From contig JACKEJ010000008.1 in NCBI GenBank assembly GCA_020633055.1, positions 496,001 to 560,000 on the forward strand: a DNA stretch of 64,000 bases, written 5' to 3'. Source of the DNA: Sandaracinaceae bacterium. GTDB lineage: Bacteria > Myxococcota_A > Polyangia > Polyangiales > Houyiibacteriaceae. The notes beneath the pieces were generated by a model. The model saw only the letters and a list, made by a program, of their open reading frames with translations. It had not been told where the DNA came from and made no database searches. Below, one piece after another: positions 8,619 to 16,428 of the stretch (position 1 is its first letter; the number at the start of each line of letters is the position of its first letter). The position numbers and the translations under genes are program-made.

Positions 8619-9551
8619 ATGACGAGCGAGGCGCGGCAAAACGGGGGTGCCAAGAGACGCACGGACGCGAACGAGACGTCCCAGCGCATTGGCGTGGTGG
8701 GGGACGTGCACACCCAGTGGGACGACGAGGACACCCGCCTGCTCGACGCGCAGGGCTACGACCTGGTGCTCATCACCGGCGACCTGGGCGGCTATCGCGC
8801 GCGCGGCGCGGAAGAGGTGGCGCGGCGCATGGCCCACCTGCGCACGCCCGCGATCGCCATCGCCGGCAATCATGACGCGGTCCACGCGGCGCAGCTCATC
8901 TCCGAGGCGCTCCCCCAGGCGCGGCCGCTCCGCAGCCTGCTCGGAGTGGGACAGGAGGCGCGCGTCAACCAGCTGGCGCAGGCGCTCGGCCCCATTGCGC
9001 TCGGTGGCTACAGCCTGCACCCCGCGGGCGCGGACCTGTGTGTCGTGGTGGCGCGTCCGCACTCGATGGGCGGGCCCGAGCTGGCCTTCGCCAACGCCCT
9101 GCGTCAGCGCTACGGGGTGCGGTCACTGTCCGACTCCGCCGAGCGGCTGTGTGCGTGTGTGGACGACGCTCCGCCGGGCGCCCGGCTGATCTTCCTGGCG
9201 CACAACGCGTGCTCTGGACACGGCGCGGGCCGGGCCGACATCGCGGGCCGGGACTTCCACCGGGACGAGGGCGACTGGGGTGACCCCGATCTGCGTGCCG
9301 CGGTCGACCACGCGCGCAGCCGGGGGCGCGAGGTCGTCGCGGTCGTGTCCGGCCACATGCACCTTTCGCTGCGAGGGGGGGGCCGGCGCACGGACCACGT
9401 GATGGAGCATGGCACGCTGCACCTCAACGCGGCGGAGGTCCCGCGCCATCGACGGGCCGAGCGGGGTGGGCCCGTGACGGAGCGGCACCACGTGCGGCTC
9501 GAGGTCGGGCCGAGCTCCGGGCAGGTGCGCTTCGACCACGTGTGGCTCTGA
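8619..9551 (+). CDS. Calcineurin-like metallophosphoesterase
   Basis: 310 residues. The di-metal site motifs are in order: GDVH at about residues 28-31, GDLGG at about 53, GNHD at about 86, and late GHMHLS at about 246. This is the classical metallophosphoesterase fold; substrate unknown. It resembles the TIGR04168 subgroup, which is often found near cyanobacterial or myxobacterial housekeeping genes (weak inference). A GTG at 8586 would add 11 residues and overlap PPK2; I prefer the ATG at 8619 because the added residues are non-descript. It is probably co-transcribed with PPK2. Confidence 0.85.
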   Translation: MTSEARQNGGAKRRTDANETSQRIGVVGDVHTQWDDEDTRLLDAQGYDLVLITGDLGGYRARGAEEVARRMAHLRTPAIAIAGNHDAVHAAQLISEALPQARPLRSLLGVGQEARVNQLAQALGPIALGGYSLHPAGADLCVVVARPHSMGGPELAFANALRQRYGVRSLSDSAERLCACVDDAPPGARLIFLAHNACSGHGAGRADIAGRDFHRDEGDWGDPDLRAAVDHARSRGREVVAVVSGHMHLSLRGGGRRTDHVMEHGTLHLNAAEVPRHRRAERGGPVTERHHVRLEVGPSSGQVRFDHVWL

Positions 9552-9604
9552 CCGGGATGTGCCGTCCGGCCGAGCTCTGCCAACCCCCCCATCTTGCGGC
9601 AAGC

Positions 9605-9735
9605 ACATGAAAAGAGACGGGCGGAGCACCACATGGTGTCCGCCCGTCCGAGCTTTCGGGGCCCTCTAGAGGGAGTCCCGTACGAGCTGGTTAGCTCGTC
9701 AGGCCCGTCCGCAGTGAGAGCCCGAATCTACTTGA
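9605..9735 (-). ncRNA. Candidate small RNA ending at an intrinsic terminator
   Basis: Read on the minus strand, this stretch folds into a stem (TTCGGG with CCCGAA, followed by CTCT with AGAG) enclosing a perfect 7-bp hairpin ACGAGCT-AACC-AGCTCGT (9683-9700), then a strong GC hairpin followed by TCTCTTTT. A TATGAA box at 9740-9745 would be a -10 at the right distance for a start near 9733. No reading frame in it looks coding and it is convergent to the metallophosphoesterase gene. Identity unknown. Confidence 0.35.
9616..9648 (-). terminator. Rho-independent terminator, minus-strand orientation
   Basis: A 10-bp perfect outer stem (GACGGGCGGA / TCCGCCCGTC) with an inner CACCA/TGGTG stem. On the minus strand the hairpin is followed directly by TCTCTTTT; on the plus strand there is no T tract. 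It therefore terminates a minus-strand transcript, although no protein gene on that strand runs into it. Confidence 0.6.
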
Positions 9736-9747
9736 ACAGTTCATATT

Positions 9748-9910
9748 GCTCGCCTCCCCGGCCAAGTGCCGGCGTCCCGGGGTCTCTGGCGGTCCGTAGA
9801 GCACCAGACCTCAGAAGGGACGTTTCTGAGATGGGGGCCTAACCGCCCCGAGGTTCGCTGTCCCGATTCCTCGAAAGGATTCACACCGTCGTGGGGCACG
9901 AGGCCCAATC
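9748..9910 (+). ncRNA. ssrS: Candidate 6S RNA
   Basis: About 160 nt that fold into one long interrupted hairpin, as 6S RNA does. The closing stem is GCCTC (9752-9756) with GAGGC (9900-9904), continued by CCC/GGGG. After a 5' bubble, UCUC (9783) pairs with GAGG (9850), GGCGGT (9788-9793) with ACCGCC (9842-9847), and the tip is a CTCAGAA/TTCTGAG stem. The 3' side of the bubble holds a small TCCT-CGAA-AGGA hairpin, as in known 6S RNAs. The strings AAGTGCCGGCGTCCC and AAAGGATTCACACCGTC resemble the 5' and 3' bubble sequences of proteobacterial 6S RNA. 6S RNA binds sigma70 RNA polymerase and represses promoters in stationary phase. The call is by eye from structure and short similarities. Confidence 0.45.
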
Positions 9911-10050
9911 GGGTCAGAGGGAATGGAGCGTACGGGGACGTAGTGCTCACCCCGTCACCCTAAAGACCGAGATCCCGTGTGTAAAGCCCGGTTCTGGCCT
10001 TCCTTGCATTTCCTCTGAACCGCGGCTCGGAATGTGCAACAAAGCGGGGG

Positions 10051-10287
10051 ATGTCCGACCACAGAGCGACCGTCCAAGCGGCACAGCGCGCGTTCGACGC
10101 CGGCGACTTCCACGAGGTGCGACGCTTGGTCGGTCCGCTGGCCAACGACACCGAGGCCGACGCTGAGACGATGCGCGAGGCCCTGTCCTTACTGGGCAAG
10201 GTCTCGGCCGACCCCGCCCAGTACGTCGTACTCGGGCTCTCCCTGCTGTTCTTCCTCCTGGCCACCTGGCGGTTCGCGCTCTCATGA
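10051..10287 (+). CDS. Small tail-anchored membrane protein
   Basis: 78 residues. The first ~55 are soluble and helical (one TPR-like helix pair, AQRAFDAGDFHEVRRLVGPL), and the last ~20 form one hydrophobic helix (YVVLGLSLLFFLLATWRFAL). This is a tail-anchored or bitopic layout. The stop overlaps the ATG of the next gene by ATGA, so the two are translationally coupled. No family recognised. Confidence 0.65.
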   Translation: MSDHRATVQAAQRAFDAGDFHEVRRLVGPLANDTEADAETMREALSLLGKVSADPAQYVVLGLSLLFFLLATWRFALS

Positions 10288-11018
10288 CCCACCCCTCGCC
10301 CCCTCGCACCTCCTGGCCGTCCGGCGCCTCGGCACCGCTCTCCTCGCGCGCCTCGGCTGCGTCGCAGCGGCCCCACGAGGGGCGCGCCAGCGTGTCTCGC
10401 GGCGCGCGCCTCGCCCTCCGTCTCGGCCTGTGCTTGACGCTCTGCGCGGGCGCGGGCGCGGGTTGTAAGGGCGGTCCCGGCGCCAGCGAGCCCATCGGTG
10501 CCCGACACGCCGCGCAGAGGCTGATGCCGCTCGCCGAAGGCAACGTCTGGACGTACGACGCCTACGACCAAGACGGCCACGGGCCCACCATCGCGGGCAT
10601 CCAGGTGACCCGCGGAACCGGCGGCGAGTTCACGGTGGCGTCGCTGTTCGCGCGGGACTCGCGCGAAACCTACCAGCTGCGCCCCGAGGGCATCTACCTG
10701 CCCGACAGTGGCGGGTGGCTGCTGCGCGAGCCCGTCACCGTCGGCGCGCGTTGGCCCAGCCGCAATGGCCGTGAGGCGCAGGTGGTCGACACGGACGTGC
10801 GCATCACCACCCCGCGAGGCACGTTCGAAGCCTGCGTCCAGGTGAACGAAGACGGGGGCGAGATGGAGATCCACGTGGAGACCGTCTACTGCACGGACGT
10901 CGGCGTCGTCGCCACGCGCAGCAGCATGACGTCCAACATGACCGGCCTGACGGTCACGCAGCGCGCGGAGCTGCGCGAGTACGTGGTGGGTGGTTCCGAG
11001 GAGGAATCCGAGGAGTAG
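10284..11018 (+). CDS. Putative lipoprotein
   Basis: 244 residues from the ATG that overlaps the previous stop. The first 36 residues are polar, and then comes a typical lipoprotein signal: basic SRGAR, hydrophobic LGLCLTLCAGAGAG and a Cys. A GTG at 10392, with GAGGGG just before it, would put the signal peptide at the very N-terminus and may be the true start. The mature part is mainly beta-strand, with no repeated domain, and ends in an acidic Glu-rich tail. Function unknown; its coupling to a small membrane protein suggests a shared envelope role. Confidence 0.65.
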   Translation: MTHPSPPRTSWPSGASAPLSSRASAASQRPHEGRASVSRGARLALRLGLCLTLCAGAGAGCKGGPGASEPIGARHAAQRLMPLAEGNVWTYDAYDQDGHGPTIAGIQVTRGTGGEFTVASLFARDSRETYQLRPEGIYLPDSGGWLLREPVTVGARWPSRNGREAQVVDTDVRITTPRGTFEACVQVNEDGGEMEIHVETVYCTDVGVVATRSSMTSNMTGLTVTQRAELREYVVGGSEEESEE

Positions 11019-11051
11019 GCTCGCCTCCCACGGTTCGAGGGCGACCTGGCG

Positions 11052-11882
11052 TCACTCCAGGCGCCCGAAGACCACGGGCGTGGTGACGACCCAGTCCGAG
11101 TAGCGCCCGTACCACCCGTAGCCCGTGGCGTTGCCTTCTCCGTCGGTGGTCACCAGCAGCGTACCCTCGCCGTAGCCGCCCCCGCTTCCGTCCGGGCGCG
11201 TGTCGTCCTGGTGCCCGAAGCTGGTGGCGTCCGCCGCGCGAAACACGTACGCATCCGGCCACTCGGGCACGGGCACGGGTCGAGACAGCAGGAAGCCCAC
11301 ATGACCCGTCGCGCCCGGTCCCCAATCGAGGGGCCTCCGCCACGCAAAGACGTCGCCGGGACGCCCCTCGGCCACGTGGGCCAGCCGCCGGAACCCACGG
11401 CGAGCGCGCGTCGTCGGCGCACGCTCGATCGCCTGCACGTAGCTGCGGGCGACCGGTCGTGGACTCGCGAGGCCCCGCAGGGCCACACGCGCCTCGCGCG
11501 CGAGGATCCAGCTGACCATCCCGGAACAGTCCCACGCGTACTCGCCGCGCGACTCGCGCACCCGCGTCCGGTGCTGGTAGCGGGTGCTGACGAGCCGGTG
11601 CCGGATGTCTGAAAGGCGTGCCACCACCCGCTGGCCGGCGAGGCTCGCCGCAGGCTCGGCAGTGTCGAGCGCGAGCGGTGTGCGAGGCCGCGCACGGCGT
11701 GGCGCGGGGACCACCGAGGCAGGGAGGGTCTCGGGCGGGACGCTGGCCCGAGCGGGGAGGGCCGACTCGTCCACGAACCCCGACCCGATCACGGACACCA
11801 CCAACAGCGTGCGCCAACACCAATGACGCACCCGCGCGCCCCTCCCCCTCGGCAAGGCTCGGCGCTGGACTCGACGGGACAT
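11052..11882 (-). CDS. Secreted NlpC/P60-like cysteine peptidase candidate
   Basis: About 276 residues. After a basic start and a hydrophobic signal segment (WRTLLVVSVIGSGFV), a C-terminal domain of ~190 residues shows WDCSGMVSWI, where the Cys fits the NlpC/P60 nucleophile (D-C-S-G), and later GHVGFLLS, where the His fits the general base. Such enzymes cut peptide cross-links in peptidoglycan. It contains unusually many Arg residues between the motifs. The start is set at the ATG 11882 because the frame runs much further upstream but only antisense to rnc. It is divergent from rnc. Confidence 0.65.
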   Translation of the reverse strand: MSRRVQRRALPRGRGARVRHWCWRTLLVVSVIGSGFVDESALPARASVPPETLPASVVPAPRRARPRTPLALDTAEPAASLAGQRVVARLSDIRHRLVSTRYQHRTRVRESRGEYAWDCSGMVSWILAREARVALRGLASPRPVARSYVQAIERAPTTRARRGFRRLAHVAEGRPGDVFAWRRPLDWGPGATGHVGFLLSRPVPVPEWPDAYVFRAADATSFGHQDDTRPDGSGGGYGEGTLLVTTDGEGNATGYGWYGRYSDWVVTTPVVFGRLE

Positions 11883-11924
11883 CGCGCGCATGAACACGTG
11901 GAACACTCTAACGCTTCCCTCCCC

Positions 11925-12731
11925 GTGAGCCACGCCTCCACACCTCCCGAGAGCCCACCAGCCAGTGCACCGGCGAGCCCCGATCCGATCGCCGCGCTGA
12001 CGCGGCGGCTGGGCTACGGCTTCCGCGACACGCGCCTCTTGCACGAGGCGCTGACCCACCGCTCGTACCACAACGAGCGCAAGCAGCGGGCGCCACGCCA
12101 CAACGAGCGCCTCGAGTTCCTCGGAGACGCGGTCCTGGGTGCCAGCGTGACCGCCATGCTCTTCGAGCGCCTGCCGGACGTACGGGAAGGGGAGCTCACG
12201 CGGAGGCGCGCCGAGCTCGTCTGCGAGGCAGGTCTGGCGGAGCTGGCGGACGAACTCGGGCTGGGCGAGGCGCTCCTGCTCGGTCGGGGCGAGGAGCGCA
12301 GTGGCGGGCGCCGCAAGCCGCGGCTGCTCGCGAGCGGCGTCGAGGCGCTGGTGGGCGCCGTCCACCAAGACGGCGGCTTCGAGGCGGCGGTCGCATTGGT
12401 GCAGCGCCTCTTGGGGCCGCGCCTGGGGGAGACGCGCGGCGAGCGCGACCACAAGACGACGTTCCAAGAGTGGGCCCAGCGACACCACGGGCTGACCCCT
12501 CGCTACGAGCTGCTCGACACCGACGGGCCGGACCACGCGCGGAGCTTTCGCGTCGCCCTCTACCTCGGCGAGCAGGCCTACACATCGGGCGAGGGCCGGA
12601 GCAAGACGGAGGCCGAACAGGACGCCGCGCGCGCCGCGCTGGTGCTCGCCGTGGAGCTCGCGAAGAGCGGCGCATCGAGCCCGACGGAGCGTGCCGACAC
12701 GGGCGCGCGCGACGTCGCTGACAAGCTGTAG
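11925..12731 (+). CDS. rnc: Ribonuclease III
   Basis: Double-strand-specific RNase that processes rRNA precursors. The catalytic helix NERLEFLGDAVLG is at about residues 61-73, with the second acidic cluster (ASGVEALVGAVHQDGG) near 140, followed by a dsRNA-binding domain (DHKTTFQEWAQRHHG ... SKTEAEQDAARAAL) at about 180-250. The RNase III core starts at LTRRLGYGF, so the Ser/Pro-rich first ~25 residues are an extension. I chose the GTG at 11925; an ATG at 11823 in the same frame would add 34 low-complexity residues and overlap the divergent gene. Confidence 0.92.
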   Translation: MSHASTPPESPPASAPASPDPIAALTRRLGYGFRDTRLLHEALTHRSYHNERKQRAPRHNERLEFLGDAVLGASVTAMLFERLPDVREGELTRRRAELVCEAGLAELADELGLGEALLLGRGEERSGGRRKPRLLASGVEALVGAVHQDGGFEAAVALVQRLLGPRLGETRGERDHKTTFQEWAQRHHGLTPRYELLDTDGPDHARSFRVALYLGEQAYTSGEGRSKTEAEQDAARAALVLAVELAKSGASSPTERADTGARDVADKL

Positions 12732-12793
12732 GAGCGCGTGAAAGCCGCGCGCGATGCACGCGAGGCTCGCTATGGCCGCGCGCCTGCGACATC

Positions 12794-13738
12794 ATGGGGC
12801 CGATGCTCTCCGTCCGACGAAGACTCGCGCCGGTCTCGTTCGCGCTCGCCTTGCTTGGGCTGAGCGGCGGGCTGTGCGGAGTCTTGCTGGACGACGCTGC
12901 GGCGCAGCGACGGGCCGCGAGCAGCACGCGTTCGCGGAGCTCCGGGCGTAGCGCGATGAGCACCAGCATGACCCGCTCGCGCGCAGGTCGAAGCGCGATG
13001 AGCACCAGCATGACCCACTCGAGCACGGGCTCGCGCAACCGACGCAGCAACAGCTCAGCACGTGCCTCTGCCGCGTACCGTCGACAGGTCGCCCGCTGGC
13101 ACGAGCCCGCACCGAGCGACGCGGTCGCCCAGTGGGCCAGTCACAGCCCCGCACCACTGGTGTTCCGCCCCGTGCGCTACCCCGGACACTACAGCCTGGT
13201 GCCCGACGCGACCGGTCTCTTCTCGGCCTACCAACTGCGAGCCGCGCGCAAGGCCTTCTCCTACCGCGACGCCCTCTCGCACGACGTCCACCCGGCGTTG
13301 ATGGAGCGCGCCTACCGCATCGTGCGCGAGTTTCGGGTGCCCTACCTCTGGCTCATCAGCGGCTACCGCGACACGCGCAGCACCAGCCGGCACAGCCAGG
13401 GCCGCGCCATGGACATCGTGGCGCCGGGCGTGAGCAACACCCAGCTGGCGCGGTTCGCCCGGACCTTCGGCTACACCGGGGTGGGCGAGTACCCCCAGAG
13501 CGGCTTCGTACACATCGACGTGAGGTCGCGGAGCTACTTCTGGGTGGACCGCTCGGCGCCTGGGGCGCGTTCGCGGGAACGTCAGGTGCGGCGCGGCGAG
13601 GCACACCAAGCAGACCACCGAGCGCGCGCGCGCGGCGAGCTCCCCGTCGAGGACGACGCAGGCGGCGACACGGCCGACGCGACGGGCGAGCAGCCCGCCT
13701 CGGAGCTGCTCGACGCCGCCGTACCCGGCGGGTCATGA
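12794..13738 (+). CDS. Secreted M15/DUF882-type peptidase
   Basis: 314 residues with an N-terminal signal peptide (VSFALALLGLSGGLCGVLL). The catalytic-type domain at about residues 150-260 has SRHSQGRAMDI and a later HIDVR, the His/Asp/His zinc pattern of the M15 D,D-carboxypeptidase/DUF882 (YcbK-like) fold acting on peptidoglycan. Between signal and domain lies a Ser/Arg-rich linker with a 13-residue (39-bp) tandem duplication, SAMSTSMT, at about residues 52 and 65. The C-terminal ~60 residues are charged and low-complexity. The start gives a clean signal peptide. Confidence 0.75.
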   Translation: MGPMLSVRRRLAPVSFALALLGLSGGLCGVLLDDAAAQRRAASSTRSRSSGRSAMSTSMTRSRAGRSAMSTSMTHSSTGSRNRRSNSSARASAAYRRQVARWHEPAPSDAVAQWASHSPAPLVFRPVRYPGHYSLVPDATGLFSAYQLRAARKAFSYRDALSHDVHPALMERAYRIVREFRVPYLWLISGYRDTRSTSRHSQGRAMDIVAPGVSNTQLARFARTFGYTGVGEYPQSGFVHIDVRSRSYFWVDRSAPGARSRERQVRRGEAHQADHRARARGELPVEDDAGGDTADATGEQPASELLDAAVPGGS

Positions 13739-13760
13739 AGGCAAGCGCTGCGGCGCACGT

Positions 13761-13766
13761 TACACT
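13761..13766 (+). promoter_or_regulatory. Candidate -10 box, leaderless kinase message
   Basis: TACACT sits 6 bases before the GTG start of the kinase gene, with no Shine-Dalgarno sequence between. This spacing puts the transcript start on or beside the start codon. The -35 is not obvious. Confidence 0.4.
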
Positions 13767-13772
13767 CCTTCC

Positions 13773-15929
13773 GTGAGCGCACCCCAAGACGACCGCATCG
13801 CCGAGCTGGCCCGACGCGGAGACCACCGCGAAGCCGCAGCGCTGGCGCTGGCCTCGGGCGACCCGCTGCGCGCCGCGGCGCTCTTTGCCGAGGTGTGGGA
13901 CTGGAGCGCGGCGCGCCGCGCTGCCGAGCGCGCCGGCGAACCCGCGCTGGCCTACCGCTATGCGGTGTCGTCCAACGACGCGGCGAGCATCGCGCAAGCG
14001 CTCGCCGTGTTGCTCGGAGACGACACCCATGCCGAGGCCGCGGCGGCCCACGCCCGTGAACGTGGGCGGCACCACGACGCGGCGCGACTGCTGGAAGCGA
14101 GCGGACGGCTCGCGGAGGCCGCGGACGCGTTCGTGACCGCTGGGGATCTCTTCGACGCCGCCCGCTGCCACGAGGCGCTGGGCGGCTACCGCGAGGCCGG
14201 CAAGCTGTACGAGCGCCGCCTGAAGGAGGCCCCCGAGGACGCGCGCGCGGCGCTCCGCCTGGCCCGTATCTTGGCGAGCTTCGGACGCTACAAGCCCGCG
14301 GTCGCCGCGCTGCAGAGCGCCGAGAGGGACCCCGAGCACGCTCCGGGCGCGCTGCGCATGATGGTGGCGTGCTTCGCGGCCCTGCAGCTCGACGAGGCCG
14401 CGGGACGCTGCCTCGAGCGGCTGCGAACGCTCGAACCCGCGGTGCCCGTGTCTGTGCGCGAGTACCTCGAACGCGCGTATGGACACGACGACGGCTTGCT
14501 CGCGCTGCAGCGCGAGAGCGTACGGGCTGAGCTGCTCGCGGGCCGCTACCAGCCGCTCGAGCCGTTGGGGTCTGGCGCCACGGGGCGCGTGCTGCGCGCC
14601 AGGGACACGTTCTACGACCGTGACGTCGCCGTGAAGGTGCTCAGCGTGGGGGGTGGGGAGCGTGGTCGCGACGCGTACGCCCGCTTCGCGCGGGAGGCGC
14701 GCATCGCGACCGCGCTCGACCACCCCAACATCGTTCGCGTGCTGGAGTTCCACCCGAACGGGCCGTTCTTGGTGATGGAGCTGATGGGCGGGGGGACGCT
14801 CGAGCGACGCCTCGTCAGCGCGGGGACGCGCCTGCCGTTGCCCGTGGTAGCGCACGTGCTGAGGTCGCTCACGGCGGCGCTCGGGGCCGTGCACCAGCGC
14901 GGCGTCACGCATCGAGACGTGAAGCCCGCCAACGTGTTCTTCGGCGACACCGGGGAGGTCAAGCTCGGGGACTTCGGGGCCTCGCACCTGGCGGACCTCA
15001 GCGCGACGCTGACCTCGGCCATGGTCGGCACCGTGGCCTACATGGCCCCGGAGCAGGTCACGGGTGGAGGCCGTCCGAGCGCCGCCACCGACCTCTACGC
15101 GCTCGGGGTGGTCGCGTTCCAGATGCTGACGGGCCGGCTGCCGTTCGAGGGCCCGGACTTCGTGACGCAGCACCTGAGCGAGGCGCCGCCGCTCGTCTCC
15201 ACCTGCGCGCCAGTGCTCGGCACGCAGTTCGACGCCTTGCTCGGGGCCATGCTCGAGAAGGACCCACACGCTCGCGTCCAGGACGCGAACACGCTGCACG
15301 CACGGCTGGACGAACTCACGTGGGTAGACCCTGACCAGGACGCCCTCTCGTTGGCGGCGGCTGGTCTCGGTGGCGGCGCTCTGATCAGCGGTGCCACCCA
15401 AGGTACCCCCGCGCACGCGGCGAGCGACCGACTCGCCGAGGGCGGACACACGGCGGTTGGGCAGGGAGATCCTTTGGCACCCGACGGGCGCTTCGTGCCG
15501 CTGCCCGACGCACCGGGCAGCGCGACCGACGCCGGCGTGACCCTGATGCTCGACACGCTGGTGGACCGTCAGGTGCAATTCGTTCACGTCGACGCGGCGC
15601 GGGCGCGCGCGTTGGTGGCCTTCGCCGGCGCGGACCACCCGCACCTGCAAGCCGTCTTCGACGTCGACGCGACCCGCGGACAGGCCGTGCTCGAGTGGCC
15701 GCTCGGGACCCCCGCGCTCACGGGCGAGCTCAGCAGGCTCGACCGACTGCGCGTCAAGCGCGAGCTCGAGGGTGCGCTGGCGGCGCTGCATGCGCGGGGG
15801 CTCGCGCATGGGCAGGTGGACGCCGCGCACGTCCGCGTGGGACCCGGCCGCGCCGTGCTGCTGCTTCCGTCGTCCACCGGCGGTGACGCAGCCGACGATC
15901 GCCAAGCGCTGGAGCTCCTCTTCGCCTGA
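13773..15929 (+). CDS. Ser/Thr protein kinase with N-terminal helical repeats
   Basis: 718 residues in three parts. Residues 1-240 are Ala-rich helical repeats (TPR-like: AALALASGD, AADAFVTAGDLFDAARCHEALG), probably a protein-binding arm. Residues 260-520 form a complete Hanks-type kinase: glycine loop GSGATGRV at ~266, VAVKVL lysine at ~289, HRDVKPAN at ~380, DFGA at ~400, MAPEQ at ~425. The last ~150 residues resemble the end of a second, degenerate kinase lobe (ALAALHARGLAHGQVDAAHV, with HGQ in place of HRD) and may be a regulatory pseudokinase fragment. No transmembrane segment is seen, so it is cytoplasmic. Start is GTG. Confidence 0.9.
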   Translation: MSAPQDDRIAELARRGDHREAAALALASGDPLRAAALFAEVWDWSAARRAAERAGEPALAYRYAVSSNDAASIAQALAVLLGDDTHAEAAAAHARERGRHHDAARLLEASGRLAEAADAFVTAGDLFDAARCHEALGGYREAGKLYERRLKEAPEDARAALRLARILASFGRYKPAVAALQSAERDPEHAPGALRMMVACFAALQLDEAAGRCLERLRTLEPAVPVSVREYLERAYGHDDGLLALQRESVRAELLAGRYQPLEPLGSGATGRVLRARDTFYDRDVAVKVLSVGGGERGRDAYARFAREARIATALDHPNIVRVLEFHPNGPFLVMELMGGGTLERRLVSAGTRLPLPVVAHVLRSLTAALGAVHQRGVTHRDVKPANVFFGDTGEVKLGDFGASHLADLSATLTSAMVGTVAYMAPEQVTGGGRPSAATDLYALGVVAFQMLTGRLPFEGPDFVTQHLSEAPPLVSTCAPVLGTQFDALLGAMLEKDPHARVQDANTLHARLDELTWVDPDQDALSLAAAGLGGGALISGATQGTPAHAASDRLAEGGHTAVGQGDPLAPDGRFVPLPDAPGSATDAGVTLMLDTLVDRQVQFVHVDAARARALVAFAGADHPHLQAVFDVDATRGQAVLEWPLGTPALTGELSRLDRLRVKRELEGALAALHARGLAHGQVDAAHVRVGPGRAVLLLPSSTGGDAADDRQALELLFA

Positions 15930-16032
15930 CACGCCCGTCACGGTGGCTCGCGCTCGTGTGCCCGTGCCGGCTGCGGTACAGTCCCTCGTGTAGCGCTCCC
16001 CTCGTCCGAAGCCCCTGGCCGTCTGGATCCAC

Positions 16033-16428
16033 ATGAGCCAACCCACCACCGACCCCAGCCCCGCGCAGGACGCCCGAGACCCTGACGACAGGGTGCGTGA
16101 CGACGAGGCGGCGGAGCCCGTGCTCCCCGGCGACGAGCGACGCGGCATCGGCGAGTGGGCCATCGTGCTCGTCCTCGTCGCGCTCATCGTGGGCGTCGCC
16201 TGGTCGCAGTTCGGACCCCTGTTCGACACGTCCACGGCAGGCTCCGACGGCGCACCGCCGCCACAGGGTCTCACCGTCGAGGGCGAAGGCGAGGGCGTGG
16301 GTGTCGTCGTCGGTGGGACCGCGATGTCACACCTCGTCGACCCGGGACCTGGCGCGACGGAGCCCTCCGACGAGCGCGACACGCAAGGCGCGCACGACGC
16401 CCATGGCGCGGGGACCCCCGATGAGTAG
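16033..16428 (+). CDS. Small single-pass membrane protein, acidic
   Basis: 131 residues. A strongly acidic N-terminus (~40 residues) is followed by one transmembrane helix (WAIVLVLVALIVGVAW, residues 42-57) and a Gly/Glu/Asp-rich tail of low complexity outside the membrane. No family recognised. Its last bases overlap the start of the amine oxidase gene by 8 bp, so the two are probably co-transcribed. Confidence 0.6.
   Translation: MSQPTTDPSPAQDARDPDDRVRDDEAAEPVLPGDERRGIGEWAIVLVLVALIVGVAWSQFGPLFDTSTAGSDGAPPPQGLTVEGEGEGVGVVVGGTAMSHLVDPGPGATEPSDERDTQGAHDAHGAGTPDE

Noticed and set aside
7733..9378. C8 (7733-7740) and G8 tracts (9375-9382) as further frameshift sites
   Set aside because: The reading frames of PPK2 and the metallophosphoesterase continue unbroken with conserved motifs on both sides.
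9984..10000. CAGAACCGGGCTTT on the minus strand, like the 3' end of RNase P RNA
   Set aside because: The ~350 nt that should lie 5' of it would run through the gene at 10.05-10.3 kb, and none of the other RNase P core strings are present.
11883..12536. Upstream extension of the NlpC/P60-like gene
   Set aside because: The extension is antisense to RNase III and lacks any domain; the signal peptide lies just after ATG 11882.
13356..16382. 1008-residue minus-strand open frame over the kinase gene
   Set aside because: It runs opposite to a kinase with all motifs intact, has a biased composition and no recognisable domain.
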